The notes: generated by a model not told the origin, from the letters alone. A DNA stretch of 28,141 bases from XYB1-FULL-44-23 sp964441445 (GCA_964441445.1 CAYTYO010000009.1:1-28141); one strand, 5' to 3'. Shown: positions 17,242 through 24,354, counted from the stretch's first letter. Numbers and translations are program-made.

Positions 17242-18606
17242 ATGTACAAAAAAATTAGATTTTACTTTCGCCTCTTGTCTGCACTTGTTTCTAAATACTA
17301 TCCTTTTCTATTGGTAGGAGCGATTTTATCCCTAACCGCAGTGTTCCTCGCGCCACAGATAATTAAAAAGGTTCCTACATTGCGCTTTACTAAAAAAATT
17401 GCCTTGATTGGTCGATACACGTTAACCGATTTGCCTTCACCCATTACCGAAAAGATTAGCTTGGGACTAACCTCCGTTGATCCTTCGGGTATACCTGGAC
17501 CGGGAGTAGCTAAATCCTGGGAGGTTTCGCCTGACGGAAAGACCATCGTTTTCGCCTTAAACGACAACTTCTATTGGCAAAATGGAAAAATGTTAATCTC
17601 CGAGGATATCAAGTATGAATTTCGGGACGCAGTGATCGAATATCCGGATCGAGATCATCTTGTTTTTCGTCTCAAGGATCCATTCGCTCCGTTACCTACC
17701 CTATTGGTAAAACCCATCATTCACTACGAGTCATCCGGGCTAATTCGCAAATCCCGCATCTTGGGACTCGGAAGCTACCAAGTCGTGGGTTATAAAACTA
17801 ACGGCAGCGTTCTTGAAAGTCTTACCCTATCACCTGTTCGTACCGACACTAAATTGCCAATACTTACATACAAGTTTTACGCCACGCCTGCTTTAGCCCG
17901 TACAGCTTTCAAGTTGGGTTTGGTAGATGAGATAGCCGGTTTACCTGATTTAACCGAGTTAAAATCCTGGCCCAATACTGTCCAAATCGCCCTACCCGCG
18001 AAAGATCGCTATATCGGCTTGTTTTTTAATACCGAAAGTCCTGATTTTTCAGGTGCTGCAGGAAAAAATTTCCGCTTAGCATTATCGTATGCCATTGATA
18101 AAAGCCGTTGGCCAAACCGGGCTATTGGCCCGATAGAACCAGAAAGCTGGGCATTTAATTCCGAGGTAAAAAAATATGATCTCGACCTCGCCCGGGCAGC
18201 GGACCTGTTGAAAAAAGTCGAAAAAATTCCGGAAAAACTCGTAATTAACACTGTCCCAGCGTATTTAACGGTGGCTGAAGCTATTAAATCTGATTTTGAT
18301 AAACTCAAATTAAACTCGGAAATAGTTGTGGTCCAGGATATTCCCGCTGATTTTCAAATGTTAGTAATTGCCCAAGCCACTCCTCAGGATCCTGATCAAT
18401 ACAACTTTTGGCATTCTACTCAATCGACAACCAATCTCACCCGCCTGAATAATCCTCGCATAGACAAACTTCTCGAAGACGGCCGTAAGGTTTACGACAG
18501 TTCCGAACGTCAGAAAATTTATCAGGATTTTCAGAAATATCTGGTCGAAGAAGCCCCGGCGGCATTCCTTTTTTACCCTGAAAGCTACACTATTTCCAGG
18601 AAATAA
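17242..18606 (+). CDS. ABC transporter substrate-binding protein, family 5 (oligopeptide type), membrane-anchored
   Basis: 454 aa, shorter than the 520-600 typical of OppA/DppA. An N-terminal helix (about 20-40, YYPFLLVGAILSLTAVFLAP) with no lipobox cysteine indicates a membrane anchor. The mature part shows the SBP_bac_5 pattern: GPGVAKSWEVSPDGKTIVF, then LNDNFYWQNGKMLISEDIKY, LRLALSYAIDK-type text (NFRLALSYAIDKSRWPN) and the terminal ERQKIYQDFQKYLVEEAPAAFLFYP. It should bind peptides or a similar ligand outside the membrane. No permease or ATPase gene is in view, so it is either an orphan receptor or works with distant partners. Confidence 0.85.
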   Translation: MYKKIRFYFRLLSALVSKYYPFLLVGAILSLTAVFLAPQIIKKVPTLRFTKKIALIGRYTLTDLPSPITEKISLGLTSVDPSGIPGPGVAKSWEVSPDGKTIVFALNDNFYWQNGKMLISEDIKYEFRDAVIEYPDRDHLVFRLKDPFAPLPTLLVKPIIHYESSGLIRKSRILGLGSYQVVGYKTNGSVLESLTLSPVRTDTKLPILTYKFYATPALARTAFKLGLVDEIAGLPDLTELKSWPNTVQIALPAKDRYIGLFFNTESPDFSGAAGKNFRLALSYAIDKSRWPNRAIGPIEPESWAFNSEVKKYDLDLARAADLLKKVEKIPEKLVINTVPAYLTVAEAIKSDFDKLKLNSEIVVVQDIPADFQMLVIAQATPQDPDQYNFWHSTQSTTNLTRLNNPRIDKLLEDGRKVYDSSERQKIYQDFQKYLVEEAPAAFLFYPESYTISRK

Positions 18607-18639
18607 CCCTTCCTAACCCTCACCCAACTTCAATACATC

Positions 18640-18669
18640 TTGACAACCGTTTAGCAATCGTGCTATAAG
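18640..18669 (+). promoter_or_regulatory. Promoter of hsp20
   Basis: Perfect TTGACA (18640-18645), 18 bp, TATAAG (18664-18669). The -10 lies in the centre of the CIRCE-like inverted repeat, so repressor binding would block it. Confidence 0.65.
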
Positions 18670-18677
18670 ACTGCTAA
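18651..18677 (+). promoter_or_regulatory. CIRCE-like operator (HrcA site)
   Basis: TTAGCAATC - 9 bp - GACTGCTAA. The consensus CIRCE is TTAGCACTC-N9-GAGTGCTAA; each arm here differs at one base (18657 and 18671), and the arms pair except at one position. It overlaps the hsp20 -10, the normal place for HrcA control. hrcA itself is not in the window. Confidence 0.8.
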
Positions 18678-18682
18678 GTATG

Positions 18683-18693
18683 AAAGGAGGTGA
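18683..18693 (+). promoter_or_regulatory. Strong Shine-Dalgarno of hsp20
   Basis: AAAGGAGGTGA, full complementarity to the 16S 3' end, with 8 nt between GGAGG and the ATG at 18699. It favours that ATG over the in-frame GTG at 18690, which lies inside the site. It is the only such strong site I saw before a gene here. Confidence 0.8.
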
Positions 18694-18698
18694 ATAAA

Positions 18699-19121
18699 AT
18701 GGCATTTGATTTAATCCCATCCAGTCTTTGGAATTTCCCGTCTCTACGAGTTCCTGCTGGTTTTGATGAAGACGATAATGATCTTCAATTTAGTTCTCTG
18801 GGACGCAGTGGTATATCACTTTCTGAAGACGAAAAATTTGTTTACGTCACGGCAGCACTACCGGGGGTAACCGAAAAAAATATTGACATGACCTTTGACA
18901 AAGGAACCCTCTGGATTAAAGGTGAACAAGAGGAGGAAGAAGAAAATAAGAATCGCAAATACTATCGAAAAGCTGTTAGCTCCTTCTCCTATCGTGTCGC
19001 CATCCCTGGAGATCTGGACTCTAAAATTGATCCTGATGCTTCATATAAAAACGGAGTAATGACGATCAAATTTACGAAATCTCCGGCTGCACAACCCAAA
19101 AAGATTATCATCAAAAAATAG
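18699..19121 (+). CDS. Small heat shock protein, Hsp20/alpha-crystallin family
   Basis: 140 aa, an ATP-independent holdase chaperone that forms oligomers. The alpha-crystallin domain spans about 40-130: ISLSEDEKFVYVTAALPGV, then NIDMTFDKGTLWIKGEQEE, an acidic loop, YYRKAVSSFSYRVAIPGDLD and ASYKNGVMTIKF (the conserved A.x.nGvL.i block). It ends in a KKIIIKK tail with an I-x-I type motif for oligomer contacts. Control is clear from the sequence: a TTGACA promoter, CIRCE operator and perfect Shine-Dalgarno. A hairpin terminator follows. The rich leader contrasts with neighbouring genes and suits high-level induced expression. Confidence 0.95.
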   Translation: MAFDLIPSSLWNFPSLRVPAGFDEDDNDLQFSSLGRSGISLSEDEKFVYVTAALPGVTEKNIDMTFDKGTLWIKGEQEEEEENKNRKYYRKAVSSFSYRVAIPGDLDSKIDPDASYKNGVMTIKFTKSPAAQPKKIIIKK

Positions 19122-19154
19122 GGGAGTGACGAAACCAATTACGCCTGGACAAAC

Positions 19155-19196
19155 AAACAAGTCTGTCGTCAATATAAAAGGACGACAGACTTGTTT
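19155..19196 (+). terminator. Hairpin terminator after hsp20
   Basis: A perfect 16-bp inverted repeat, AAACAAGTCTGTCGTC (19155-19170) and its complement (19181-19196), around a 10-nt loop. The right arm ends in a T-rich stretch (TTGTTTTAT), so it can terminate transcription 34 bp after the hsp20 stop. The T-run is short and partly in the stem. Confidence 0.75.
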
Positions 19197-19198
19197 TA

Positions 19199-19207
19199 TG
19201 CTATAAC
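19199..19207 (+). promoter_or_regulatory. Extended -10 promoter of the ccdA-like operon
   Basis: TGCTATAAC: TG one base before TATAAC (19202-19207), then 6 nt to the ATG at 19214. Transcription would begin at or next to the ATG. It directly follows the terminator hairpin. Confidence 0.45.
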
Positions 19208-19213
19208 AATCAC

Positions 19214-19882
19214 ATGCAATTAACTCTTCCTGTAGTCACCATTGCTGCAATAGTCGATAGCATCAACCCTTGTGCAATTTCGGTTTTACTTCTAACTCTC
19301 GGGTTTTTGGTCAGCCTTAATTCATCCCGGAAAAAAATTCTCGGCATAGGGGGGCTGTATATTTTTGGCATCTTTATTACCTATGTCCTCATTGGCCTTG
19401 GGGTACTAAGCGTTCTCAGCTTTTTTGGCATTCCTAAAGTTATTTCTAAGCTTGGGGCTATCCTGCTCATTATTACGGGTCTAATTAATCTGGCCGAAGT
19501 TTATATCCCAAATTTTCCGATCAAATTAGCCATTCCAAAATTTATAAAGCCTCAGATCGCCACGCTGATGTACAAATCAACGTATATTTCGGCTTTCTTG
19601 ATGGGGGTTGTTGTCGGTCTGTTCGAATTTCCCTGCACCGGCGGACCCTACCTGATGATTTTAACCCTGCTGCACGACACTTCGACTGTAAGTACCGGAG
19701 CCTTATACCTAATATATTACAATCTGGTCTTTGTTTCTCCATTGGTCATAATCCTCCTCTTGGGAGCCGCACCGGCTGTTACTGATCGCATCCAACAATG
19801 GCGTAAAGGTAACTCCAAAACCGCAGCTATTTATACTGCCTTGGCGACTTTAGTTCTTGGCGGTATAATCCTTTTCATCTGA
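19214..19882 (+). CDS. CcdA/DsbD-type membrane thiol transporter
   Basis: 222 aa, six membrane helices. The two conserved redox cysteines are in DSINPCAISVLLL (helix 1) and FEFPCTGGPYL (helix 4), the CcdA/DsbD-beta signature. Such proteins pass electrons from cytoplasmic thioredoxin to thiol proteins outside the membrane. The operon fits this: 8 bp later comes a small helical protein with conserved-looking cysteines, then a membrane-anchored thioredoxin-like frame with WCSHC, a plausible acceptor. The first ATG is used, next to a -10 element 6 nt upstream. Confidence 0.88.
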   Translation: MQLTLPVVTIAAIVDSINPCAISVLLLTLGFLVSLNSSRKKILGIGGLYIFGIFITYVLIGLGVLSVLSFFGIPKVISKLGAILLIITGLINLAEVYIPNFPIKLAIPKFIKPQIATLMYKSTYISAFLMGVVVGLFEFPCTGGPYLMILTLLHDTSTVSTGALYLIYYNLVFVSPLVIILLLGAAPAVTDRIQQWRKGNSKTAAIYTALATLVLGGIILFI

Positions 19883-19890
19883 CAAAAACT

Positions 19891-20394
19891 ATGGCAGCCA
19901 TTGATAATTTCCAGGATTTTCAAAAAAAGATCGAGCAACTAAAAAAAACCGCTAATTTTGACCTGTCGCTTGAGGAAGATTTAAGCATTGCCATAATGAA
20001 CCTCATTAGCCTGGAGGAACACTTCTTCTTCACTTCCCAAAAAACCGGCAACACCGATTACCTTACTCTCTTAAGTCAAACCCGCGAAATCCGCAAAAAA
20101 CTCTTAGGCAAAATGATTGATCGTCACGAAGGTGAGACCTGGTGTATTTCGAAACATCTCTTGGCCGCTTCCATGCGTATTATGGAAGTAGGCACAAAAC
20201 TTCAAACCGACGGAAAAACAAAAGAAGCTCAGGATATGTTCAAAATGAGTTACGATGTCTACTCACTCTTTTGGGGACTGCGCCTAAAATTAATTAACGT
20301 TAAAGGTCTCAAAGAAAAAACTGCACCAAACATGGATAAACCCTGGGAGATGTCTGACATTGTTACCAAACTTGTCGATTGCTGCAAAGAATAA
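19891..20394 (+). CDS. Uncharacterised helical protein of the ccdA-thioredoxin operon
   Basis: 167 aa, no signal peptide or membrane segment, predicted almost all alpha-helical. Notable residues: EEH at 42-44 (LISLEEHFFFTSQ), HEGETWCISKH at 79-89 with Cys 85, and a Cys pair at 164-165 near the end (VDCCKE). The spacing of Glu/His/Cys on successive helices would suit a metal- or redox-active bundle, but that is inference. I have the impression of similar proteins in other CPR genomes next to CcdA, without any assigned function. It sits 8 bp after the ccdA-like gene and 5 bp before the thioredoxin-like frame, so the three are very likely co-translated. Confidence 0.7.
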   Translation: MAAIDNFQDFQKKIEQLKKTANFDLSLEEDLSIAIMNLISLEEHFFFTSQKTGNTDYLTLLSQTREIRKKLLGKMIDRHEGETWCISKHLLAASMRIMEVGTKLQTDGKTKEAQDMFKMSYDVYSLFWGLRLKLINVKGLKEKTAPNMDKPWEMSDIVTKLVDCCKE

Positions 20395-20399
20395 CGCAC

Positions 20400-20774
20400 A
20401 TGAACAAAACCGTAATTGTTTCCGTAGCCCTTTTCTGTTTATTGCTGGTAGGTGGGGGGATATTCTTGGCCTCAAGAAGTTCTCAGCCTGCAATTACTGG
20501 ACTTGATGACTTTGCTAAATGCTTAAGCGAAAAAGGCGTAACCATGTATGGTGCCGCGTGGTGTTCCCATTGTCAAAATACCAAAAAAACTTTCGGTCAG
20601 TCTTTCCAATATGTAAAGTAGGTCGAATGCCCTGTTGAGACCAAACTATGTGTGGAAAAAGGCATCAACGGTTATCCCACCTGGGAATTGTCAGACGGAA
20701 CTAAACTTGAAGGGGAGCAAGCTTTGCAAACATTGTCCGAAGCTGCCTCTTGCCCGTTACCCCAACCGAAATAG
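20400..20774 (+). pseudogene. Membrane-anchored thioredoxin-like protein interrupted by an in-frame TAG
   Basis: From the ATG at 20400 the frame gives an N-terminal membrane anchor (about 4-24), DDFAKCLSEKGVTMYGAAWC, and the CxxC motif WCSHCQ (Cys 55, Cys 58), then stops at a TAG (20619-20621, codon 74). The same frame continues cleanly to another TAG at 20772-20774, coding VECPVETKLCVEKGINGYPT and WELSDGTKLEGEQAL, the second half of the thioredoxin fold including the cis-Pro loop (GYPTW). In relatives the stop position reads Tyr (YVEC), one base from TAG. The intact protein would be 124 aa. Sequencing error, a recent nonsense mutation, or suppression are the options. The last 18 bp overlap the VIT gene on the other strand. 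Confidence 0.75.
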
Positions 20775-21260
20775 CTTTCCGACAGCAATTCCTGCAGCAA
20801 TTGCAAAAGCGGCAAAAAACAGCATCTTAAATCCTTCTTTCGCCGGATTTACACCGGCTCTCCACCCGTTGTAGACCCCAAGAGCGAACAAACTAACTCC
20901 GGTCAACCCAATTGATACCGTCAAAGCCGAAAAAAGTGGCAGCACCATATATGGAATCAACGGAATCATGCCTGCCAACAAATAAGAAATGAACATTGTC
21001 AGTGCTCCCGGAACGGATTTAGCAAACGATATTTCCTTGTGCTTTTCCGATTCCTCAGCCGACTGATCCGACAAAAAGCTTCCCACTCCCATTGAAAGAG
21101 ACTCCACGCACACCAACACAAATCCGGTTAACAAAATTGCATCCGCCTTCAAACCACCTGCGGCAATACCGGATACTAATCCCACCGTTGATACCAGGCT
21201 ATCCTCAACTCCAAAAGTAAAATTCCACACCAGTTTCTTTCTTAATTCCAGCTTCGTCAT
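20757..21260 (-). CDS. VIT1/CCC1 family metal transporter-like membrane protein
   Basis: 167 aa, five hydrophobic segments. The opening NFTFGVEDSLVSTVGLVSGI is the family hallmark (helix 1 with acidic and Gly residues), followed by VCVESLSMGVGSFLSDQSAEE at the end of helix 2. Family members move Fe2+/Mn2+ out of the cytoplasm. The large cytoplasmic metal-binding helical domain of plant and yeast proteins is reduced to a short loop (SEKHKEISFAK), so this is a minimal form. ATG at 21260 with a good promoter 6 nt upstream. It converges on the thioredoxin-like frame with an 18-bp overlap. Confidence 0.87.
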   Translation of the reverse strand: MTKLELRKKLVWNFTFGVEDSLVSTVGLVSGIAAGGLKADAILLTGFVLVCVESLSMGVGSFLSDQSAEESEKHKEISFAKSVPGALTMFISYLLAGMIPLIPYMVLPLFSALTVSIGLTGVSLFALGVYNGWRAGVNPAKEGFKMLFFAAFAIAAGIAVGKLFRLG

Positions 21261-21266
21261 GCCAAT

Positions 21267-21296
21267 ATAATAACTTTAAATAGGGGATTGGTGCAA
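21267..21296 (-). promoter_or_regulatory. Promoter of the VIT1-like gene, leaderless type
   Basis: Minus strand: TTGCAC (21296-21291), 18 bp, TATTAT (21272-21267), then 6 nt to the ATG at 21260. Confidence 0.55.
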
Positions 21297-21344
21297 TTGG
21301 CAATATCCGCACGCCATTAACCTCCGCATTTGATAACTTAACTG

Positions 21345-22292
21345 TTACAAACTCCCGTAAGCATTCAACCAAATTATATAATCACTCCCGTTTACTCTCC
21401 CGTCTGCGTTGAAATCTCCCTGGCTGGCTTTTCCGGTCACATTTGTTCCGTAATATCGTAACCAGATTACATAATCACTCCCATTCACTTTACCGTCACC
21501 ATTTGCATCACCAGCCCGCACATTAGGAACTGGAGTTGGTGTAGCCGTATTTATTTGCCAACCTTCCATCCTGGCCATCAATACCCAAAAGGCTTTAGCG
21601 ACAAGAAGTCTCCCGGTAGTATTTAAGTGCCCGCCGTCAGTCGTATAGTCGCTAAGGAGCGCCTCGTATCCGCGGGAGTCCACATTATGTACACCGGTTT
21701 GGGAATAGCTTTCAATATCGGCAATATCAAACAAAATTTTCCCATTAGCCCTCACATAAGTCCTAACCTGATTATTAAAATAATTTTGCCACTGAATTTC
21801 AGATGGGGAAGTAGTCGTATTCAGAGGCATTGTCCACCAAATAAATTTTTTGCCTGGATACTGACTTTCCAGCTGATTCATCATATTCCTGTAATTCGTC
21901 CATTGGTTAACATCAGTCGTCCAGTCAATAAAACAAAATTTCATTCCGAAATAATCCTTTTGAGATTGTTGTGCCACGACAGCAGTAGAAAATTCATCAA
22001 TCTTTGCCTGCCATCCTGGATTTCCTCTGTCCTGAAACGCAAAGTTGGTGAACTTATATAAGGAATTCTGCAGGTATAAATCATTCAATCCGTTATATAT
22101 ATCTGCCCCTACTGACGCCCTTCGGATTGTCACCCTTTTTGCCGCTGCTTGAGTTATAACGGTCGCAGGTATGCTTGCAAATAAAGCCGGAGAACTGTGG
22201 TCAACGATAATTGCGCTTGTAGTTTGGGCCAATACTGTCCCTGGCACCAATAAAAAAACCACCCCCATAATAAAACGCATCAGTGTATTCAT
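21345..22292 (-). CDS. Secreted SGNH-like hydrolase with C-terminal type I dockerin
   Basis: 315 aa. Signal peptide 1-22 (FIMGVVFLLVPGTVLA). Residues about 50-245 resemble a divergent SGNH hydrolase group: ASVGADIYNGL with candidate nucleophile Ser 60, GNPGWQAKIDEF, MKFCFIDW, WWTMPLNT, and DGGHLNTTGR supplying Asp 219 and His 222. A short PT linker (TPTPVP) leads to two calcium-binding dockerin repeats, GDANGDGKVNGSDYVIWL (261-278) and GDFNADGRVNGSDYIIWL (292-309). The dockerin should dock onto a cohesin, and a cohesin-type protein is encoded two genes upstream in the same operon. Substrate is unknown; deacylation of a polysaccharide is a family-based guess. It begins 3 bp after the preceding stop, in the same frame. 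Confidence 0.85.
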   Translation of the reverse strand: MNTLMRFIMGVVFLLVPGTVLAQTTSAIIVDHSSPALFASIPATVITQAAAKRVTIRRASVGADIYNGLNDLYLQNSLYKFTNFAFQDRGNPGWQAKIDEFSTAVVAQQSQKDYFGMKFCFIDWTTDVNQWTNYRNMMNQLESQYPGKKFIWWTMPLNTTTSPSEIQWQNYFNNQVRTYVRANGKILFDIADIESYSQTGVHNVDSRGYEALLSDYTTDGGHLNTTGRLLVAKAFWVLMARMEGWQINTATPTPVPNVRAGDANGDGKVNGSDYVIWLRYYGTNVTGKASQGDFNADGRVNGSDYIIWLNAYGSL

Positions 22293-22295
22293 AAT

Positions 22296-22751
22296 CTATG
22301 TAATATAGTAGCTGTAGTTTCTTGTCTCTTCTGGTACAAATCTTACCTTCCAGGAGTAATTACTACTCGGTGTCATCACTTCTCGGCTGAGACTTCCGGA
22401 ACGGACATAATCCTGGAAATAAAACGCCGGTACTGTTAGCTGTTTATCTGATGGAGCTGTAAATATCGCATTAATTGTTATTCCGTCCACGCCGTAAGGC
22501 GATCTGCAATTGGGAAAAACTGCGAGTGTATCACTCGCATCGTAATAGTAATACGGTAGAAATGAATCTGCAATATACTTTTTGGAAATTGTAAGACCGA
22601 CCTCGAACTTAGTGAAAATTCCCACCTGTGTCGAATTTGGTGACGCTGAAGTTGCAGTTGGCGTGGCAGAATACACAAAACCGGGAGAAATCAAAAAAAA
22701 CAACACCAACCCGAAAAAAGTTGTCCTAACTGTATCTGCAAATTGTTTCAT
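22296..22751 (-). CDS. Secreted single-module protein resembling DUF5060
   Basis: 151 aa. Signal peptide about 1-29 (TFFGLVLFFLISPGFVYSA), then a beta-sandwich-like domain with the DUF5060 pattern: VGIFTKFEVGLTI, AIFTAPSDKQLTVPAFYFQD, and WKVRFVPEETRNYSYYI, where the WKVRF-P-E-T-Y ending is the most telling. In other bacteria this domain precedes a glycoside hydrolase barrel; here the protein stops at the end of the domain. The ATG abuts the TAG of the upstream gene (TAGATG), and its own TAG is followed after one codon by the ATG of the hydrolase gene. Possible sugar-binding partner of the other two proteins. The family call is from pattern only. Confidence 0.65.
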   Translation of the reverse strand: MKQFADTVRTTFFGLVLFFLISPGFVYSATPTATSASPNSTQVGIFTKFEVGLTISKKYIADSFLPYYYYDASDTLAVFPNCRSPYGVDGITINAIFTAPSDKQLTVPAFYFQDYVRSGSLSREVMTPSSNYSWKVRFVPEETRNYSYYIT

Positions 22752-24350
22752 CTAGAAAAATTTCCAGCATCTCCAACGCAGGTACCAAGGCATGGCGGCA
22801 CAATTGATTGGAGCAGGCGTAGGATTGGGCGTAATTGTCGGTACTCGTGTAGGATTAGGCGCAAGTGTCGGAGTAATCTGTGTAGTTCCTGAAGCCAGAG
22901 CATACGTAACCACCAGTCTTGCCCCGTTTCCAGACTCCTTGTCATAAGCATCGGTAAACTTTCTTCCCCAGTTAACTCCGGTTCCCCTTAAAATCAATGA
23001 CAAGCTATTTCCCTGATTCCAGTCCGAGCGACCCACAATTTCTCTTATTACCGGTGTCAAACCTTCAAATCTGTACCAACTCGCCCCATTCCATGACATA
23101 TTACTTGAATGATTTACCTTAGCTGCCGTAAGCGGCCGTTGTGAAGGCCTGCTGCTGCCACTGAAGGTTTGGCTATTACCAACTGCTTCTCCAGCTGCTA
23201 CGAAAGAAAGTGAAACCCATTGCCCTCTAGCAGAATAGACCTCTAAGTAAGCGTTAGAAATAGTTGCCCCTCTGGGAATACTTACGTTTCCAAACCTTAA
23301 ACCTGTCCACTGATTAGATGTGGCTGACCCATTTCCAAACCACAATTCAGCCGAGTTGTAATATACACCATTATCCTCATTCACATCATCGCCCGACGCC
23401 ACAACTCGGAAAGTTTCAGTTCTTGTTGTCTGTCCGCCTGGATTTTGTACCGGAGTGGGCGATAAAAATGCTGTAGGTGTGGGTTGTAATGTAGGAGTTG
23501 GCAACGGAGTAGGAGTGGGCATAGGGGTAGGTGTAGCTGTCGGTCGCGGAGTCGCAGTAGGCGTTGGTATGGGGGTTGGTGTAGCAGTCGGCAAACGAAT
23601 AGGTGTAACAGTAGGCATTGGCATTCCTCCACCAGGCACTGTCGGGACCGGTCTGGGTTTCGAAGTCGGTTGTATGGTAGGTATTGCTGTAGTCCGCGGG
23701 GTAGGTGTAGCTGTTGGCCGCGGAGTTGGCGTTGCCTGTGGATTTAACTGTAACGCTAATACAGCTTGAGCAAAAAGCACATTCTCATTGTTCACGCCTC
23801 TAATTTCGCTGGTCGCAGGATCAACTGTAAAACTGGCTGTTTGGTTCACTTGGTTGGTTACTACCGTTATTGGAAAATTAAATATCTCAAATACTCCTGT
23901 AGGTGGATTAGCCCTGTCATCTGTTGATAAACCTAACACAACTGTAATCTTCCCTGTGGAATTCGCAACCTGCATACTCGTCTTCTGCACAACCGTCTTC
24001 AATGCCGTCGATGTTGTTATCTCACCGGCCAAATTTACTTTGCTCGGATCAAAGTTTATATCCAATTGGGCAAAACCCACTCCCACAGTTGCCGAATTGA
24101 TCGATACGGATACTACCCGATCAGGGGGTAAAACCGCACTTGCCGGAGAAAACCTCACATCGTATGTTTCCGCTGCCTTAGTAGAATATGATGTTTTATT
24201 CTGTAAAGCTCCTGCTCCGAAAATCACTGCCGCCAAAGACAAAATCGTTGGTATCAGCACCTTCACATGCTTTGATACACCTGGTCTTCCGACTGGAGGA
24301 TCAAAAGTTACCGGACTGTCAGCCATTTGATTAGGCACTTCATTTTCCAT
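22752..24350 (-). CDS. Membrane-anchored cohesin-domain surface protein with PT linker and C-terminal beta-sandwich
   Basis: 532 aa from the ATG at 24350, chosen because a strong promoter ends 4 nt upstream; an ATG eight codons later is possible. Order: cytoplasmic N-terminus, membrane helix about 30-49, cohesin-like domain about 61-202 (YDVRFSPASAVLPPDRVVSV, GFAQLDINFDPSKVNL, TGKITVVLGL, SEIRGVNNENVLFAQA), Pro-Thr linker about 204-303, then a module of about 175 residues (GLRFGNVSIPRGATISNAYL ... IREIVGRSDWNQGNSLSLIL ... ARLVVTY) of a kind common at the ends of secreted bacterial proteins. A second PT linker leads to a 16-residue tail with two Cys and three Trp (CAAMPWYLRWRCWKFF). It looks like a small scaffoldin holding dockerin proteins at the cell surface. 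Confidence 0.8.
   Translation of the reverse strand: MENEVPNQMADSPVTFDPPVGRPGVSKHVKVLIPTILSLAAVIFGAGALQNKTSYSTKAAETYDVRFSPASAVLPPDRVVSVSINSATVGVGFAQLDINFDPSKVNLAGEITTSTALKTVVQKTSMQVANSTGKITVVLGLSTDDRANPPTGVFEIFNFPITVVTNQVNQTASFTVDPATSEIRGVNNENVLFAQAVLALQLNPQATPTPRPTATPTPRTTAIPTIQPTSKPRPVPTVPGGGMPMPTVTPIRLPTATPTPIPTPTATPRPTATPTPMPTPTPLPTPTLQPTPTAFLSPTPVQNPGGQTTRTETFRVVASGDDVNEDNGVYYNSAELWFGNGSATSNQWTGLRFGNVSIPRGATISNAYLEVYSARGQWVSLSFVAAGEAVGNSQTFSGSSRPSQRPLTAAKVNHSSNMSWNGASWYRFEGLTPVIREIVGRSDWNQGNSLSLILRGTGVNWGRKFTDAYDKESGNGARLVVTYALASGTTQITPTLAPNPTRVPTITPNPTPAPINCAAMPWYLRWRCWKFF
23442..23741 (-). repeat. Low-complexity Pro-Thr linker repeat (TPTP/TATPTP)
   Basis: About 100 codons alternating ACN and CCN, encoding runs such as TATPTPIPTPTATPRPTATP. 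This is a flexible, probably glycosylated extracellular spacer. Such tracts change length readily. The opposite strand shows an artefactual Gly-Val-rich reading frame. Confidence 0.85.
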
Positions 24351-24354
24351 GTCT

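Noticed and set aside
20619..20621. Genome-wide recoding of TAG as an amino acid
   Set aside because: gpmI, hsp20, the NUDIX gene and the final stop of the thioredoxin frame use TAG as a true terminator, and none of the three tRNAs has a CTA anticodon.
23455..23769. Open Gly-Val-rich reading frame on the + strand
   Set aside because: It is the exact antisense of the Pro-Thr linker in the cohesin protein; the repeat composition alone keeps it open.
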